Shown here: positions 6,263 to 13,631 of the stretch, one piece after another
Numbering within the stretch: the stretch's first letter is position 1
Layout of the letters: every line of letters begins with the position of its first letter
Origin: Nitrososphaerota archaeon
Lineage (GTDB): Archaea; Thermoproteota; Nitrososphaeria; Nitrososphaerales; CADDZS01
Length of the DNA: 17,662 nucleotides
Direction: 5' to 3'
NCBI GenBank assembly: GCA_027886795.1
Contig: JAPCJU010000006.1
Span: forward strand, 1 to 17,662
Notes under the pieces: generated by a model
The model's database searches: none
Told to the model about the DNA's origin: nothing
The model's input: the letters and a program-made list of their open reading frames with translations, nothing else
Translations under genes and position numbers: made by a program

Positions 6263-7054
6263 TCAACTGTTCAAACTGGTTCCGCAATTGGGGCAGAATT
6301 GAGCGCCAGCATTCTCAATCTTCGTACCACATCGCGGACAATGATCGGCCCCTGGTTTTGAAGGAGACGAATTGAGTGGTACTGCATTTGGTGGTGGGGG
6401 ATTTCTCGTCCAGCTCGCAAATTTAGCTCTCTGCCGATTCTCAAAACCTCCCTGAATCCAAAATCCGACCACTCCAATCAAAACCGCGGAGAGGGTGGAT
6501 AATATTGCCGGAAAGTGGAAGAAAACTAGAACGTTAATGAGGATTAATGAACCAAACACGACCGTCGCCAACGAAAGCAATTTCATGGAAGCCAAAATTG
6601 CAATAATGAAGACCACGACACCTGCCAGGATCGACAGCGGGAAGATATGAACTAAAGACTGTGTCAAATTGTAAGCAATGATAGCCGTTGCAAACCCAAT
6701 TGCCAGGGGCAGAAGTACAAAACTGGCAAGAGCACCAACGATGAATCCGAAAAGCCCACCGATCACAAACCCGACAATGCCCAAAACGAGGCCGCCAATT
6801 GTCGCGGAAGCGGCAGCGAATACAAGCCCTACTCCGAACAATGCGATGATTCTGATTACAAACCGGCCGGCGAAAATCAATGCCAAAGCGACTACAAATA
6901 GAATGAGTGCGGCTGTTACTGAGGCAATCCTTGGGACAATGGTCCCGATAGCTAATTGCGAGTTCAGCGTCAGGAGCAAAAAGATCCAATTCATTGGAGA
7001 ATGATTACCCGATGCAAATTGCACGTATTTTTCGTTTCCCTCACATTGCGCCAC
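6263..7054 (-). CDS. Multi-pass membrane protein with C-terminal zinc ribbon
   Basis: This 263-residue protein has about six hydrophobic segments between residues 22 and 205, very rich in Gly, Ala, Ile and Val. A Pro-rich cytoplasmic linker follows (RNPPPPNAVP, about 211-220), then a zinc ribbon made by C239-x2-C242 and C254-x2-C257 (CPRCG and CPNCG). Gly-rich repeats such as GLVLGIVGFVIGGLFG resemble small archaeal membrane proteins of unknown role. The annotated start is GTG at 7054; an ATG at residue 21 (6994), directly before the first membrane segment, is an equally good start. The gene lies between the surface protein and chrA on the same strand with short gaps, so co-transcription is possible. 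Function unknown. Confidence 0.75.
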   Translation of the reverse strand: MAQCEGNEKYVQFASGNHSPMNWIFLLLTLNSQLAIGTIVPRIASVTAALILFVVALALIFAGRFVIRIIALFGVGLVFAAASATIGGLVLGIVGFVIGGLFGFIVGALASFVLLPLAIGFATAIIAYNLTQSLVHIFPLSILAGVVVFIIAILASMKLLSLATVVFGSLILINVLVFFHFPAILSTLSAVLIGVVGFWIQGGFENRQRAKFASWTRNPPPPNAVPLNSSPSKPGADHCPRCGTKIENAGAQFCPNCGTSLNS

Positions 7055-7111
7055 TTATCGGAATAAATCCGAAGGGAGCTTCAGTTAGTCTTTGATTTTT
7101 TCGACAAGCGG

Positions 7112-8326
7112 CTAAGCAGAAGCGCTAACTTTAGTCTCCGCGACTAGTCCGCTTCCTATCAGGGTTAGAACGTACGCCCGGTTCGCGACGACCTGTTGAG
7201 TAAGTTGATGATGAAGGAGGGTCGGATTTTGAGCAATTCCGAGAGTGATATTTCCGGAGAACACGAATGTTGCTGAAGCACCAACCGAAAGCGTGTATCC
7301 GGCAGTATCTATTACTGCATCAACAGCGCCGTTTCCAAGCATGGTTATGGGGTTTAGCGTCCCATTGGATTGAATGGCGAAAACTTCAGAGATTGAAAGC
7401 ATCGATGGGAGATTTGAGGTGGGAATAACCCCTCCTGAAATCGAACTAGTTGAAGAAAGATCAGCCAGCCTGAAGACTATCGTCGCGTTGCCCGTATTGG
7501 TAACTTTAACCGAAAGCTTGGATGGAGTAAGCACAATGCTATCGATCTGAAACTTAGTTCCGCGCAGGATTTGTATCCACCAAGAAGCAGACTTGATATC
7601 ATCCCGGTCGCCAATTTTCAAATGCAATGAACTAATTGATTGCGCAGGCACTGTGTACGCCCTAGCAGCGGGAATAAAAGCAAACTCAGGATTAGTGAGA
7701 TTACCTAGAAGTAATACCGTGGGAGCAATATCTATCACAGCGACTGAAGTTTTGCCTTCGCTGACCGTCACCCCGCCAGAGATTGGCACGAAAAGTACGT
7801 GATTCATGTAAACCAGTTCAGCGGTAAAGTTTTGGTTTTGGAATGTAACGATCGCAGAGGTTACATTAAACGCAATCGCATTGAAGTTTCCAGAAGTGAT
7901 GTTTGCCTGTGCAATGGTCTCGGTCGAGTTGATAACGCTCATGAGATCAATCTGACCTACGGAATCAACCACATGCCATCCAGATACATTCGATGCTCCA
8001 GTTACGTGGACACCTAAATTCGCATACGTTATGAAAACGTGGTTAACTCCATTTGGAACTGTTGGGGGGTCTGTCATCAAAACAGCTAAAGCTCCCGAAG
8101 GTGAACTAGGCAGAATTGATGTCACAATTTGTTTAGTCAATGAAGTCTCGGTTATAGGAGAATTTGTCACCGCGTTTTGAGAACTGCTATTACTTTGGCC
8201 TATAGGTGTTGCAAAAGTAGTCGAGGTCGTATTCAAAACTCCGACGTAAATGGCCCCTGAAACGAGAGCTATTGCGATTATTGCAGCCATCAGGCCGGAA
8301 AAAACTAAACTCCTGTTGGAGCTCAT
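7112..8326 (-). CDS. Membrane-anchored extracellular protein with DUF4382-like domain
   Basis: This 404-residue protein starts with an N-terminal signal anchor (hydrophobic at about 8-31 after SSNR). A Ser/Thr/Asn-rich spacer (about 32-75) follows, then a beta-rich region from about 78 to 220 matching what I know of DUF4382: GALAVLMTDPP, NHVFITYANLGVHV, GWHVVDSVGQIDLM, and SGNFNAIAFNV. A further beta-sandwich-like region (about 258-400) contains KVTNTGNATIVF. Many N-x-S/T sequons fit archaeal surface glycosylation. DUF4382 domains occur on archaeal and bacterial surface proteins of unknown function. The start is ATG with a TATA-like stretch at about 8358-8367, and TTGAAC repeats lie just upstream. 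There is no C-terminal anchor or sorting signal. Confidence 0.8.
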   Translation of the reverse strand: MSSNRSLVFSGLMAAIIAIALVSGAIYVGVLNTTSTTFATPIGQSNSSSQNAVTNSPITETSLTKQIVTSILPSSPSGALAVLMTDPPTVPNGVNHVFITYANLGVHVTGASNVSGWHVVDSVGQIDLMSVINSTETIAQANITSGNFNAIAFNVTSAIVTFQNQNFTAELVYMNHVLFVPISGGVTVSEGKTSVAVIDIAPTVLLLGNLTNPEFAFIPAARAYTVPAQSISSLHLKIGDRDDIKSASWWIQILRGTKFQIDSIVLTPSKLSVKVTNTGNATIVFRLADLSSTSSISGGVIPTSNLPSMLSISEVFAIQSNGTLNPITMLGNGAVDAVIDTAGYTLSVGASATFVFSGNITLGIAQNPTLLHHQLTQQVVANRAYVLTLIGSGLVAETKVSASA

Positions 8327-8365
8327 GCGTTCCCATGAAACTCCATCCTATTAGAACAAACTATT

Positions 8366-8413
8366 TTGAACAGGTCAGGTCTTTTTCGTACTCGCTGTTC
8401 AATAAGTTGAACA
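8366..8413. repeat. TTGAAC inverted-repeat cluster upstream of the DUF4382 gene
   Basis: TTGAACAG (8366-8373) is an exact inverted partner of CTGTTCAA (8395-8402). The latter also forms a tight inverted repeat with the next copy: GTTCAA-TAAG-TTGAAC (8397-8412). The first copy abuts the TATA-like AAACTATTTT region of the surface-protein gene (start 8326). The arrangement fits an operator with two binding sites; the regulator is unknown. Confidence 0.5.
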
Positions 8414-8500
8414 CCGAGGTATTGTCCGCTACAATCAGAGGGTTATGATCCAGAGCAAATTCCGATAATTGACTTTGGATGCTCGTTTTTAGAGGCCGGT

Positions 8501-8986
8501 TCATTCACTGAGGGGGTTCCACTGAGGTTCGTCGATGGGAGTTTGGGAAAGGAACTCTTCGGCGCGTTCCAACGGCTGAATATCTATTCTCTCCCTTTTT
8601 GGGCCTTCCATATGTCTTAGCAGAGCAATTAATCGATAAAGCTCTTCAGAGTTCATATTCTCTGCCGCATCAACGACTGTTGAGAAGACTAGAGTCAGCT
8701 TCGAATCTGCTCTCCCTCTGAATCCTTCAGATCCAGAATCGTCAAGAGTTGCAATTTCTGAGGATACTGCGCCCGCTCCCTGAGACTGTGACATTATCTC
8801 TCGTATCGCATGAACGAGGGTCGCAAGCTCGTCCCGTTTTTGTTCGCCGGCTCTGGTCAATCTATAAAGCATAAGGCGTTCAGCAATTAGCCACAAATCC
8901 AGTCCTAGTTCGCTATCAGCGACTTCAAATGCTTCAATTATTTTTTCATATCGTCCATATCTAGACTCGATTGGGATTTCGCTCAA
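8501..8986 (-). CDS. Helical protein of unknown function paired with the coiled-coil protein
   Basis: This 161-residue soluble, acidic, mostly helical protein has no recognised motif. Two helical halves (about 10-70 and 95-150) are joined by a Ser/Gly/Asp-rich linker (SEIATLDDSGSEGFRG), and the C-terminal tail is Pro-rich. The TTG start (8986-8984) is preceded by a good purine-rich ribosome binding site, GGAAGAGGAT on the minus strand, and lies 15 bp after the stop of the 642-residue coiled-coil gene. The two are very likely translated from one message, and I infer that they work in the same complex. I do not recognise either family. Nothing indicates an enzyme. Confidence 0.7.
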   Translation of the reverse strand: MSEIPIESRYGRYEKIIEAFEVADSELGLDLWLIAERLMLYRLTRAGEQKRDELATLVHAIREIMSQSQGAGAVSSEIATLDDSGSEGFRGRADSKLTLVFSTVVDAAENMNSEELYRLIALLRHMEGPKRERIDIQPLERAEEFLSQTPIDEPQWNPLSE

Positions 8987-8992
8987 TTCGAA

Positions 8993-9003
8993 ATCCTCTT
9001 CCT
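8993..9003 (-). promoter_or_regulatory. Ribosome binding site for the 161-residue gene
   Basis: Minus-strand AGGAAGAGGAT straddles the stop codon of the upstream coiled-coil gene and ends 6 bases before the TTG start at 8986. It supports the TTG start and coupled translation of the pair. Confidence 0.5.
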
Positions 9004-10930
9004 ATTCCCCGCCGATACTTTGAATTTCTCTGTTTATCGATTCTAGCAAATCCGCCAAAGGCCGCGAAATCTCCTTCTTGGAGTTGGGATAGTGATTGTC
9101 TAACCAAGTATTGAAACGACTCGTTAAGTTCCACATGGCAATCAATGCCTCCGATTCATCGCCATTGCCGCTCCCATCCATTAACTGCAAGAGTGGTAGG
9201 ATATTTCGGTACTTTCCTATTCTTTCTCCGGCGTCGAGGGCGATACCGACATTCTTGATTTCTGGGCTCGCTTGTTCGATGACGGTCTTTAGTTCTTGTG
9301 TAAAGTCGCCGGCAGATGATTTCAGACCAGAAACAGTTTCTTTGAGTTCTGTCAATGCGGTGTCTGCAATAAGTTTGATGTTCTGATCAGAAGTTTCTCT
9401 GATATTGTCCAATGTCTTTGCGCCACGTTGCGCCGTTTCTTCTAGTTTTGTTTGTGCCTGATCATTCAAACTTGAAAGTGATGCCATTATCTTCGAACCC
9501 AAATTGTCTATCTCATTCAGCGTGCTTTCTCTAATAGCTTTGATTGAAAGCTCGACATTCTGTTTTTCTTTATTGAGGTTGGATATCGATTGGTTCAACT
9601 TTAGCTCTTCAGCCAGGAGTTCCTTTAGTTTGGAGGACACTTTGTCTTCGAGCGCTTTGAGGTTCGCCTGGTTTCGAAGCTCGCCCTCGATCGTTCCGAA
9701 ATCCAAGTTGGAAGTCTTGATAATTTGATGCCAGTCTCTCATCCTCTTGGCATCGATTCCCATCGCGCGCAGTTCGTTGAAAGCCTCGATGTCCGCCTTT
9801 TGTTTCGAATATTTCTCCTCGAGCTTCTTGATCAGCTCGGCTTGCGATATCTTCAATGATTCGAATTCTTTTCTGGCGGAATCAATATCGGATTCTACTC
9901 TCTTTTTGTTCTCCTCCAATCTTGAGGTCTCTGGTCTAATCCCCAACATTGAGTTGTAATTCAAGAGTATATCCTGTTCGAAACGTGTGTAAGCTTGTTG
10001 TGAATCGATCTTATTGTCAGATGATATTTTCGCAATAATGGACCGGAGCCTTTGTATCTGATCAACTCCAAGTCTTGCTTCCTCGAGTTTTTGGACTTCG
10101 CTAAGAAGGATTTTTTTATCCTCGAGGTCACGCTTAGTTGAGGAGACTTCTTGTTGCAGTTTTGACTTTTGGGCTTGCAAATCGGAAATCGAATTCAGTT
10201 TCGATAGAATCTCCTTGGAGTCAAAATTCCCAGATTTGAGAGCTACCAAGAAATTTTTTATCGCTGGAAGATTGTTAACTTCCAAACCAAGAGAAACGAG
10301 TTGTTGCTTAGTAGTGGCGAAATCCTGGACCTTTTGATCGTCAAGCGAATATCTTACCATCAAATCTGACTTTCTCTTTGTTAATTGGGCAATTTGATCC
10401 TGAAGGTCAGCGGCCTCTTTTTTCTTTAGGGACAAAGACCTTCCAGTCTCTTCATAATTTTCTTTGAGTTTCTCAAAGACCATTCCATATTTTTTTTCCA
10501 GATTTCCTAATTTGGAACTCTGGGCGATTATTTCATTTGGAGTGTATCCTTTTTCCAGAGACCTGGAGTAAACAGAACTAAGAAATTGCTCGAACTCGGG
10601 CATGCCCGCACCGAATTTCTGAAGGGCAACCGCTATCTTCCCTCCTTCAATCATATCTGAGAATTCGATCTTGTTCTCGCGCTTGAATCGCGCGACTGCG
10701 GCCAAGTCCTTTGTAACATTACTGACGCCGTAATCTTTGGAAACAGTCTCCAGTCCTCTTTGTTCGGCAATGTTTCCGAACTCCTGGACGACACTATCAA
10801 TCTCTTCGGGCGTCAACTTTGACCCCGGAGGACTCGAACTCCTGGCGTTCTCAAGTTGACTCATGCCCTGAAGGTGGTTTTTCAGGATCACCTTCTTGAC
10901 TGATTTCGATAGTCCACGCTGCACGAGCAA
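9002..10930 (-). CDS. Large coiled-coil protein with repeated helical modules
   Basis: The 642-residue soluble protein has an N-terminal globular helical part (about 38-160) and long heptad-rich coiled coils at about 160-212, 250-285, 335-390 and 425-530. A C-terminal helical part (about 560-642) follows. Between the coils a similar short helical unit seems to recur near residues 213-250, 287-322 and 389-425, each starting with L/M-G-(L/V/I)-(D/E) and containing a (I/L)-x-x-(I/A)-(I/L)-x-x-S core. There is no Walker motif, so it is not an SMC ATPase. The longest frame starts at TTG (10930); GTG at 10924 and ATG at residue 23 (10864) are alternatives. The TATA-like AAATAATACT at 10942-10951 lies so close to the TTG that the ATG is at least as likely. 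Followed after 15 bp by the 161-residue gene, a probable partner. A structural or scaffold role is an inference. Confidence 0.8.
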   Translation of the reverse strand: MLVQRGLSKSVKKVILKNHLQGMSQLENARSSSPPGSKLTPEEIDSVVQEFGNIAEQRGLETVSKDYGVSNVTKDLAAVARFKRENKIEFSDMIEGGKIAVALQKFGAGMPEFEQFLSSVYSRSLEKGYTPNEIIAQSSKLGNLEKKYGMVFEKLKENYEETGRSLSLKKKEAADLQDQIAQLTKRKSDLMVRYSLDDQKVQDFATTKQQLVSLGLEVNNLPAIKNFLVALKSGNFDSKEILSKLNSISDLQAQKSKLQQEVSSTKRDLEDKKILLSEVQKLEEARLGVDQIQRLRSIIAKISSDNKIDSQQAYTRFEQDILLNYNSMLGIRPETSRLEENKKRVESDIDSARKEFESLKISQAELIKKLEEKYSKQKADIEAFNELRAMGIDAKRMRDWHQIIKTSNLDFGTIEGELRNQANLKALEDKVSSKLKELLAEELKLNQSISNLNKEKQNVELSIKAIRESTLNEIDNLGSKIMASLSSLNDQAQTKLEETAQRGAKTLDNIRETSDQNIKLIADTALTELKETVSGLKSSAGDFTQELKTVIEQASPEIKNVGIALDAGERIGKYRNILPLLQLMDGSGNGDESEALIAMWNLTSRFNTWLDNHYPNSKKEISRPLADLLESINREIQSIGGE

Positions 10931-11269
10931 AGCTGCCCTAAAGTATTATTTTAGAGGTACGATTTCTAGGTCTGAACCAAATATCAAAATCCGAAATCCA
11001 TCCCTGGTTTTTCTTTCTAGAAACGTTCTCCAGCGATGGAGAATCTTTATCAAGACCCTGTAATCACATACCCTTCGTCGGCATTGTGTTCTTTTCAATT
11101 TAGTGAGCCTGGAAGTGACCTTGACATGCAAAAATCCTTGGTCAAAGCTTCGGAAATGATCGGGTTTGGTTATGCAGGATCAATCCGTCAACTATATAGC
11201 GGAATAAAAATGCGAAATTTCCCATTAGACCAATAGGATTCTAGTAAAGTAAAGAATGGTGTTAGTTAG
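10931..11269. other. Intergenic region between coiled-coil gene and TRASH-like gene
   Basis: These 339 bp contain the minus-strand TATA-like box of the coiled-coil gene (10942-10951) and a plus-strand TATA-like ACTATATAGC (11191-11200). A 66-codon open frame (11036-11236) covers most of it but lacks a convincing start signal or recognisable motif. No RNA gene is seen. Confidence 0.4.
11191..11200 (+). promoter_or_regulatory. TATA-like box upstream of the TRASH-like gene
   Basis: ACTATATAGC is a good archaeal TATA match. A start site near 11222 would leave a leader of about 48 bases before the ATG at 11270, enough to include the GGTG (11258-11261) as a weak ribosome binding site. Confidence 0.4.
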
Positions 11270-11488
11270 ATGGCTGAGGTTAGAACGAAACGAAATAAGG
11301 AAGAAGACGAAGATAGATATTGTGACTTTTGTGGCGAGAAGCTGTTAGGAGGAGAAACTGCTATTTTTGGGCTGAGAAGAAAATATTGCTCAAAGCAGTG
11401 CCAACAGACAGCGTCTCGAAGAAGAACGAGTGCCAGATTGGGCATACCCTCCAGGGTTTCCAAACTAAATCCTCTATATTTCGACTAG
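11270..11488 (+). CDS. Small TRASH-like zinc-finger protein
   Basis: This 72-residue basic protein has four Cys in the pattern C18-x2-C21-x18-C40-x3-C44 (YCDFCGEKL ... KYCSKQCQ), which fits the TRASH/MYM-type treble-clef zinc finger seen in archaeal metal-sensing and metal-handling proteins. A charged N-terminus (KRNKEEDED) precedes the finger and an Arg-rich tail (ASRRRTSARLG) follows, which could contact nucleic acid. TRASH domains are proposed to bind heavy metals; here the domain stands alone, without the usual winged-helix or ATPase partner, so its role is open. The start is ATG with a weak GGTG 8 bases before it. A 506-bp gap follows before the next gene. Confidence 0.7.
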   Translation: MAEVRTKRNKEEDEDRYCDFCGEKLLGGETAIFGLRRKYCSKQCQQTASRRRTSARLGIPSRVSKLNPLYFD

Positions 11489-11612
11489 ATTATACCAAAA
11501 TAATTCATGTTTCCGGGCATATTCGCAGAATTTCGCGTCTCTCTTTCAGGGACAAAATTTTCTGGCGAGGGCACATCTGAAATTATCCGGTTGCTTTCCT
11601 GACGTTTTTCGA

Positions 11613-11666
11613 TTTCGAACGATGGACGTAAGCTTTGCATCATTCGAAAATGATCACGCGCGTGAT
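11613..11666. repeat. Hairpin plus 14-bp palindrome
   Basis: TTTCGAACGATG (11613-11624) pairs with CATCATTCGAAA (11638-11649) with one mismatch (a G-U pair in one RNA strand) around a 13-base loop. Three bases later comes ATCACGCGCGTGAT (11653-11666), a perfect GC-cored palindrome. The pair stands alone in a long gene-free stretch. A regulatory site or a structured RNA end is possible. Confidence 0.5.
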
Positions 11667-11951
11667 TAGGAAAACGCAATCGGACATTTGGTCGAATTGA
11701 TTTTCAGACAATAATTAGAAGGTGTCTTTCATTACATTTAGACGGCCGTGATTTTATTCGATGCTTTATGGCCTGAGGAGATCATAGTTCACATAATACA
11801 TGGCCTGATATTTGCAAAGTCTTTCCCTGGCGAAACATTTGAAAAATTGGATTCATTTAGGCAGATTTAGAACAGGAATTGAGCGTCAGAATCAAAAAAC
11901 TTCAAAGCTTTTGAAATCACGATTTTTCGATTTTCATAATCGAGCTTCTAA

Positions 11952-11961
11952 TGTATATAGT
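11952..11961 (+). promoter_or_regulatory. TATA box of the B-box gene
   Basis: TGTATATAGT is centred about 38 bp before the ATG at 11995. With normal archaeal spacing the transcript starts near 11983, after any of the more upstream start codons. This decides the start of the gene. Confidence 0.55.
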
Positions 11962-11994
11962 ACTAGATTAAGTCTGTTACACGTCCTAAAACAA

Positions 11995-12129
11995 ATGGTC
12001 ACGTACAGTTTTTGCGAGCGGTGCGGCCACGACGACGAAATCTCATATTGTTCAAATCACAAACAATTCCTTTGCCTAACTTGCGATTGGCAGCTTCATG
12101 AGAATGAAATGAGACGGATCATAGATTAG
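11995..12129 (+). CDS. 44-residue B-box-type zinc-finger protein
   Basis: A very small protein consisting almost only of a zinc finger: C7-x2-C10-x8-C19-x2-H22-x4-C27-x2-C30-D31-x3-H35. This is nearly the plant CONSTANS-type B-box spacing (C-x2-C-x8-C-x2-D-x4-C-x2-C-D-x3-H-x8-H), with His for the first Asp and without the final His. B-boxes bind two zinc ions and mediate protein contacts; with eight minus one ligands the second site here may be incomplete. The frame is open back to 11812, but a TATA box at 11952-11961 falls inside that extension and the extra residues have no domain character, so I take the ATG at 11995. Stand-alone minimal B-box proteins are uncommon in descriptions I know. 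Probably a protein- or nucleic-acid-binding adaptor; partner unknown. Confidence 0.65.
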   Translation: MVTYSFCERCGHDDEISYCSNHKQFLCLTCDWQLHENEMRRIID

Positions 12130-12234
12130 GCCAAGATACAATAAGATCGAAACAAATTACGCCAAATAAACTAGTTTGGTTTAGTCAGAAAACTCGGTAG
12201 TTTCCTTGGTTAATACTCGACTCTTAGAGATCAA

Positions 12235-13275
12235 TCATTTTCTGGCCAACGGAGATGACGCGCCCGTCGTCCTATAAATTCTACTTCTCCTGTCCTCGAA
12301 ATTCGGATGTTCCGTGATGAGCTTGTTTCGTAACAAAAGTTCCAGCGCCTTTTGCACAGTCCTCAGTGGAAGCCGGGTCATGGTGACGAGCTGCTGTTGG
12401 TCAACGGGTTGGTAATTTCTTATGGCGAAAAGGACGAACTTCAGGGAAGGTCCGCCAGCTACGTTTCTCTGGGGCCGATCGACGCCAAATGTATCGAATC
12501 TGAGCCCTTGCCGCTCTGATTCAAGCACAGCTACTGAAGTAAGTGGGATATTCCCGAGATTCACGTCGGATCCCAGCTCCAAGATCAGAGAAGCTTGCTG
12601 TGTTTCGCTGGGTGCCTCAAAGATAATCTCCTTCTGGTTAATGCGATTTGTAATCGACCTCAAATCGTTCCACTTGATTCCCCCCGTATCATCAAAGATT
12701 CCAACCCCCCTTCCCCTTTCACGCCCTTCGAGAACGACTTTGATCGGACTCAGTGTTAGGGCAGCTTCGATCTGAGATATTGTTTCGGCCGTGGATAATT
12801 GACTCGACGGGTCTTTTTTTCCTACTGCGACTAGGATTTCAAAGCCGTGGGATTTTGCTTCTTTTGCTATTCTAACCTTCTCTTCTTGTGAGATGTCAAT
12901 TATCCCGTCTGAAATCTCGACGGCGTCAAATCCTAGTTTGTGGATTTTCCTCAAGGTCGCATCAAGGGTGTTGTGGAATATTGAGTGTTCCAGCAAAGTT
13001 CCTGAAGTCGAAACTCGAATCCCGTTTTTTCTGAAATACTTGATCCTGGAGACAAGCGCCTCCTCCTTCCAAACCAATGGAAGGCCCCAGCCAATTTCTA
13101 CAATATCCACATATCCGGAAATTTGGTCGAACTCTTCTCTTATCAGTCCATAGAGCCGATCAATGACCATTGTAATTCTCGTAGAGAGTCTACGCCTATT
13201 TTGTTCGCTCAAAGTAGACTCGCCCTTTATTTCCAACGATCTGAAGGAATCTCCATCGTCAGAAAATTCTGACAT
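12235..13275 (-). CDS. Phosphosulfolactate-synthase-like (ComA) domain fused to a winged helix
   Basis: In this 346-residue protein, residues 33-264 follow the ComA TIM-barrel fold closely: MVIDRLYG, YVDIVEIGWG, GTLLEHS, LGFDAVEISDGIIDI, VGKKDP, VVLEGRERGRGVGIFD, EIIFEAP and VNLGNIP, ending with GLRFDTFG. ComA adds sulfite to phosphoenolpyruvate to give (2R)-phospho-3-sulfolactate, the first step of one coenzyme M route. Residues 276-338 are a winged helix-turn-helix (QQQLVTMTRLPLRTVQKALE, then a DRRSRIYRTT wing). Canonical ComA proteins, as I recall them, stop near the LRxDTxG motif and have Lys where this protein has E60 (VKFGWG) and Glu where it has A150 (EVGKK). That raises the possibility of a ligand-sensing regulator rather than an enzyme. 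The start is ATG; a TATA-like GTTTATGT (about 13293-13300 on the plus strand complement) would make the message nearly leaderless. Divergent from the RHH3-sat operon. Confidence 0.85.
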   Translation of the reverse strand: MSEFSDDGDSFRSLEIKGESTLSEQNRRRLSTRITMVIDRLYGLIREEFDQISGYVDIVEIGWGLPLVWKEEALVSRIKYFRKNGIRVSTSGTLLEHSIFHNTLDATLRKIHKLGFDAVEISDGIIDISQEEKVRIAKEAKSHGFEILVAVGKKDPSSQLSTAETISQIEAALTLSPIKVVLEGRERGRGVGIFDDTGGIKWNDLRSITNRINQKEIIFEAPSETQQASLILELGSDVNLGNIPLTSVAVLESERQGLRFDTFGVDRPQRNVAGGPSLKFVLFAIRNYQPVDQQQLVTMTRLPLRTVQKALELLLRNKLITEHPNFEDRRSRIYRTTGASSPLARK

Positions 13276-13631
13276 TCTGAGCGAAACCGGACATAAACTA
13301 CAGGCGATCGGATCTTCTTATTCAAAATAGATTCGGCAGTTTGCTTCCAAATCGGATTATTTATGCGAATTGTCCGCAAAATGAGGAGAAAAGCTATGAG
13401 GTTGCATGTAATTCTTGACGCCTCAAGTGAATCATCGATTTTTCCAAGAATTGGAAACAAATTCTTTTCCTTAAGAGAGAGTGCTTTGAAAATCTTCTGC
13501 TCTAATTGATTCAGCCAGAAAGAGATCTCGTTATTCCAGAATCAAAGCAAGTTTTATTTCTTTTGATTGACCACTATCAACAAGATCTGAAAGCCTAAAT
13601 TTTTTCATCGGCGTGGTTCCAAATTAGATAT

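Larger units (their letters stand above)
11489..11994. other. Long intergenic region with structured repeats
   Basis: These 506 bp separate two small zinc-finger genes. Open frames here are short, or are upstream extensions of the B-box gene that its promoter argues against. The region holds an inverted repeat of 12-base arms with one mismatch (11613-11624 / 11638-11649), directly followed by the perfect palindrome ATCACGCGCGTGAT (11653-11666), and the B-box promoter near its end. It could include a non-coding RNA, but no known family is recognised. Confidence 0.4.

Noticed and set aside
11036..11236. 66-codon plus-strand open frame upstream of the TRASH-like gene
   Set aside because: There is no promoter or ribosome binding site at its start, no domain character, and the TATA box of the next gene lies inside it.
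11812..11994. N-terminal extension of the B-box gene by 61 residues
   Set aside because: The best TATA box lies inside it and predicts transcription starting after it; the extra residues look like translated AT-rich spacer.
12162..12179. CCAAA...TTTGG hairpin after the B-box gene as terminator
   Set aside because: Only a five-base stem with an AT-rich loop and a short T stretch; too weak to call.
13227..13460. 77-codon minus-strand frame upstream of the ComA-like gene
   Set aside because: It overlaps the start of the ComA-like gene in another frame, shows no motif and includes AT-rich spacer.
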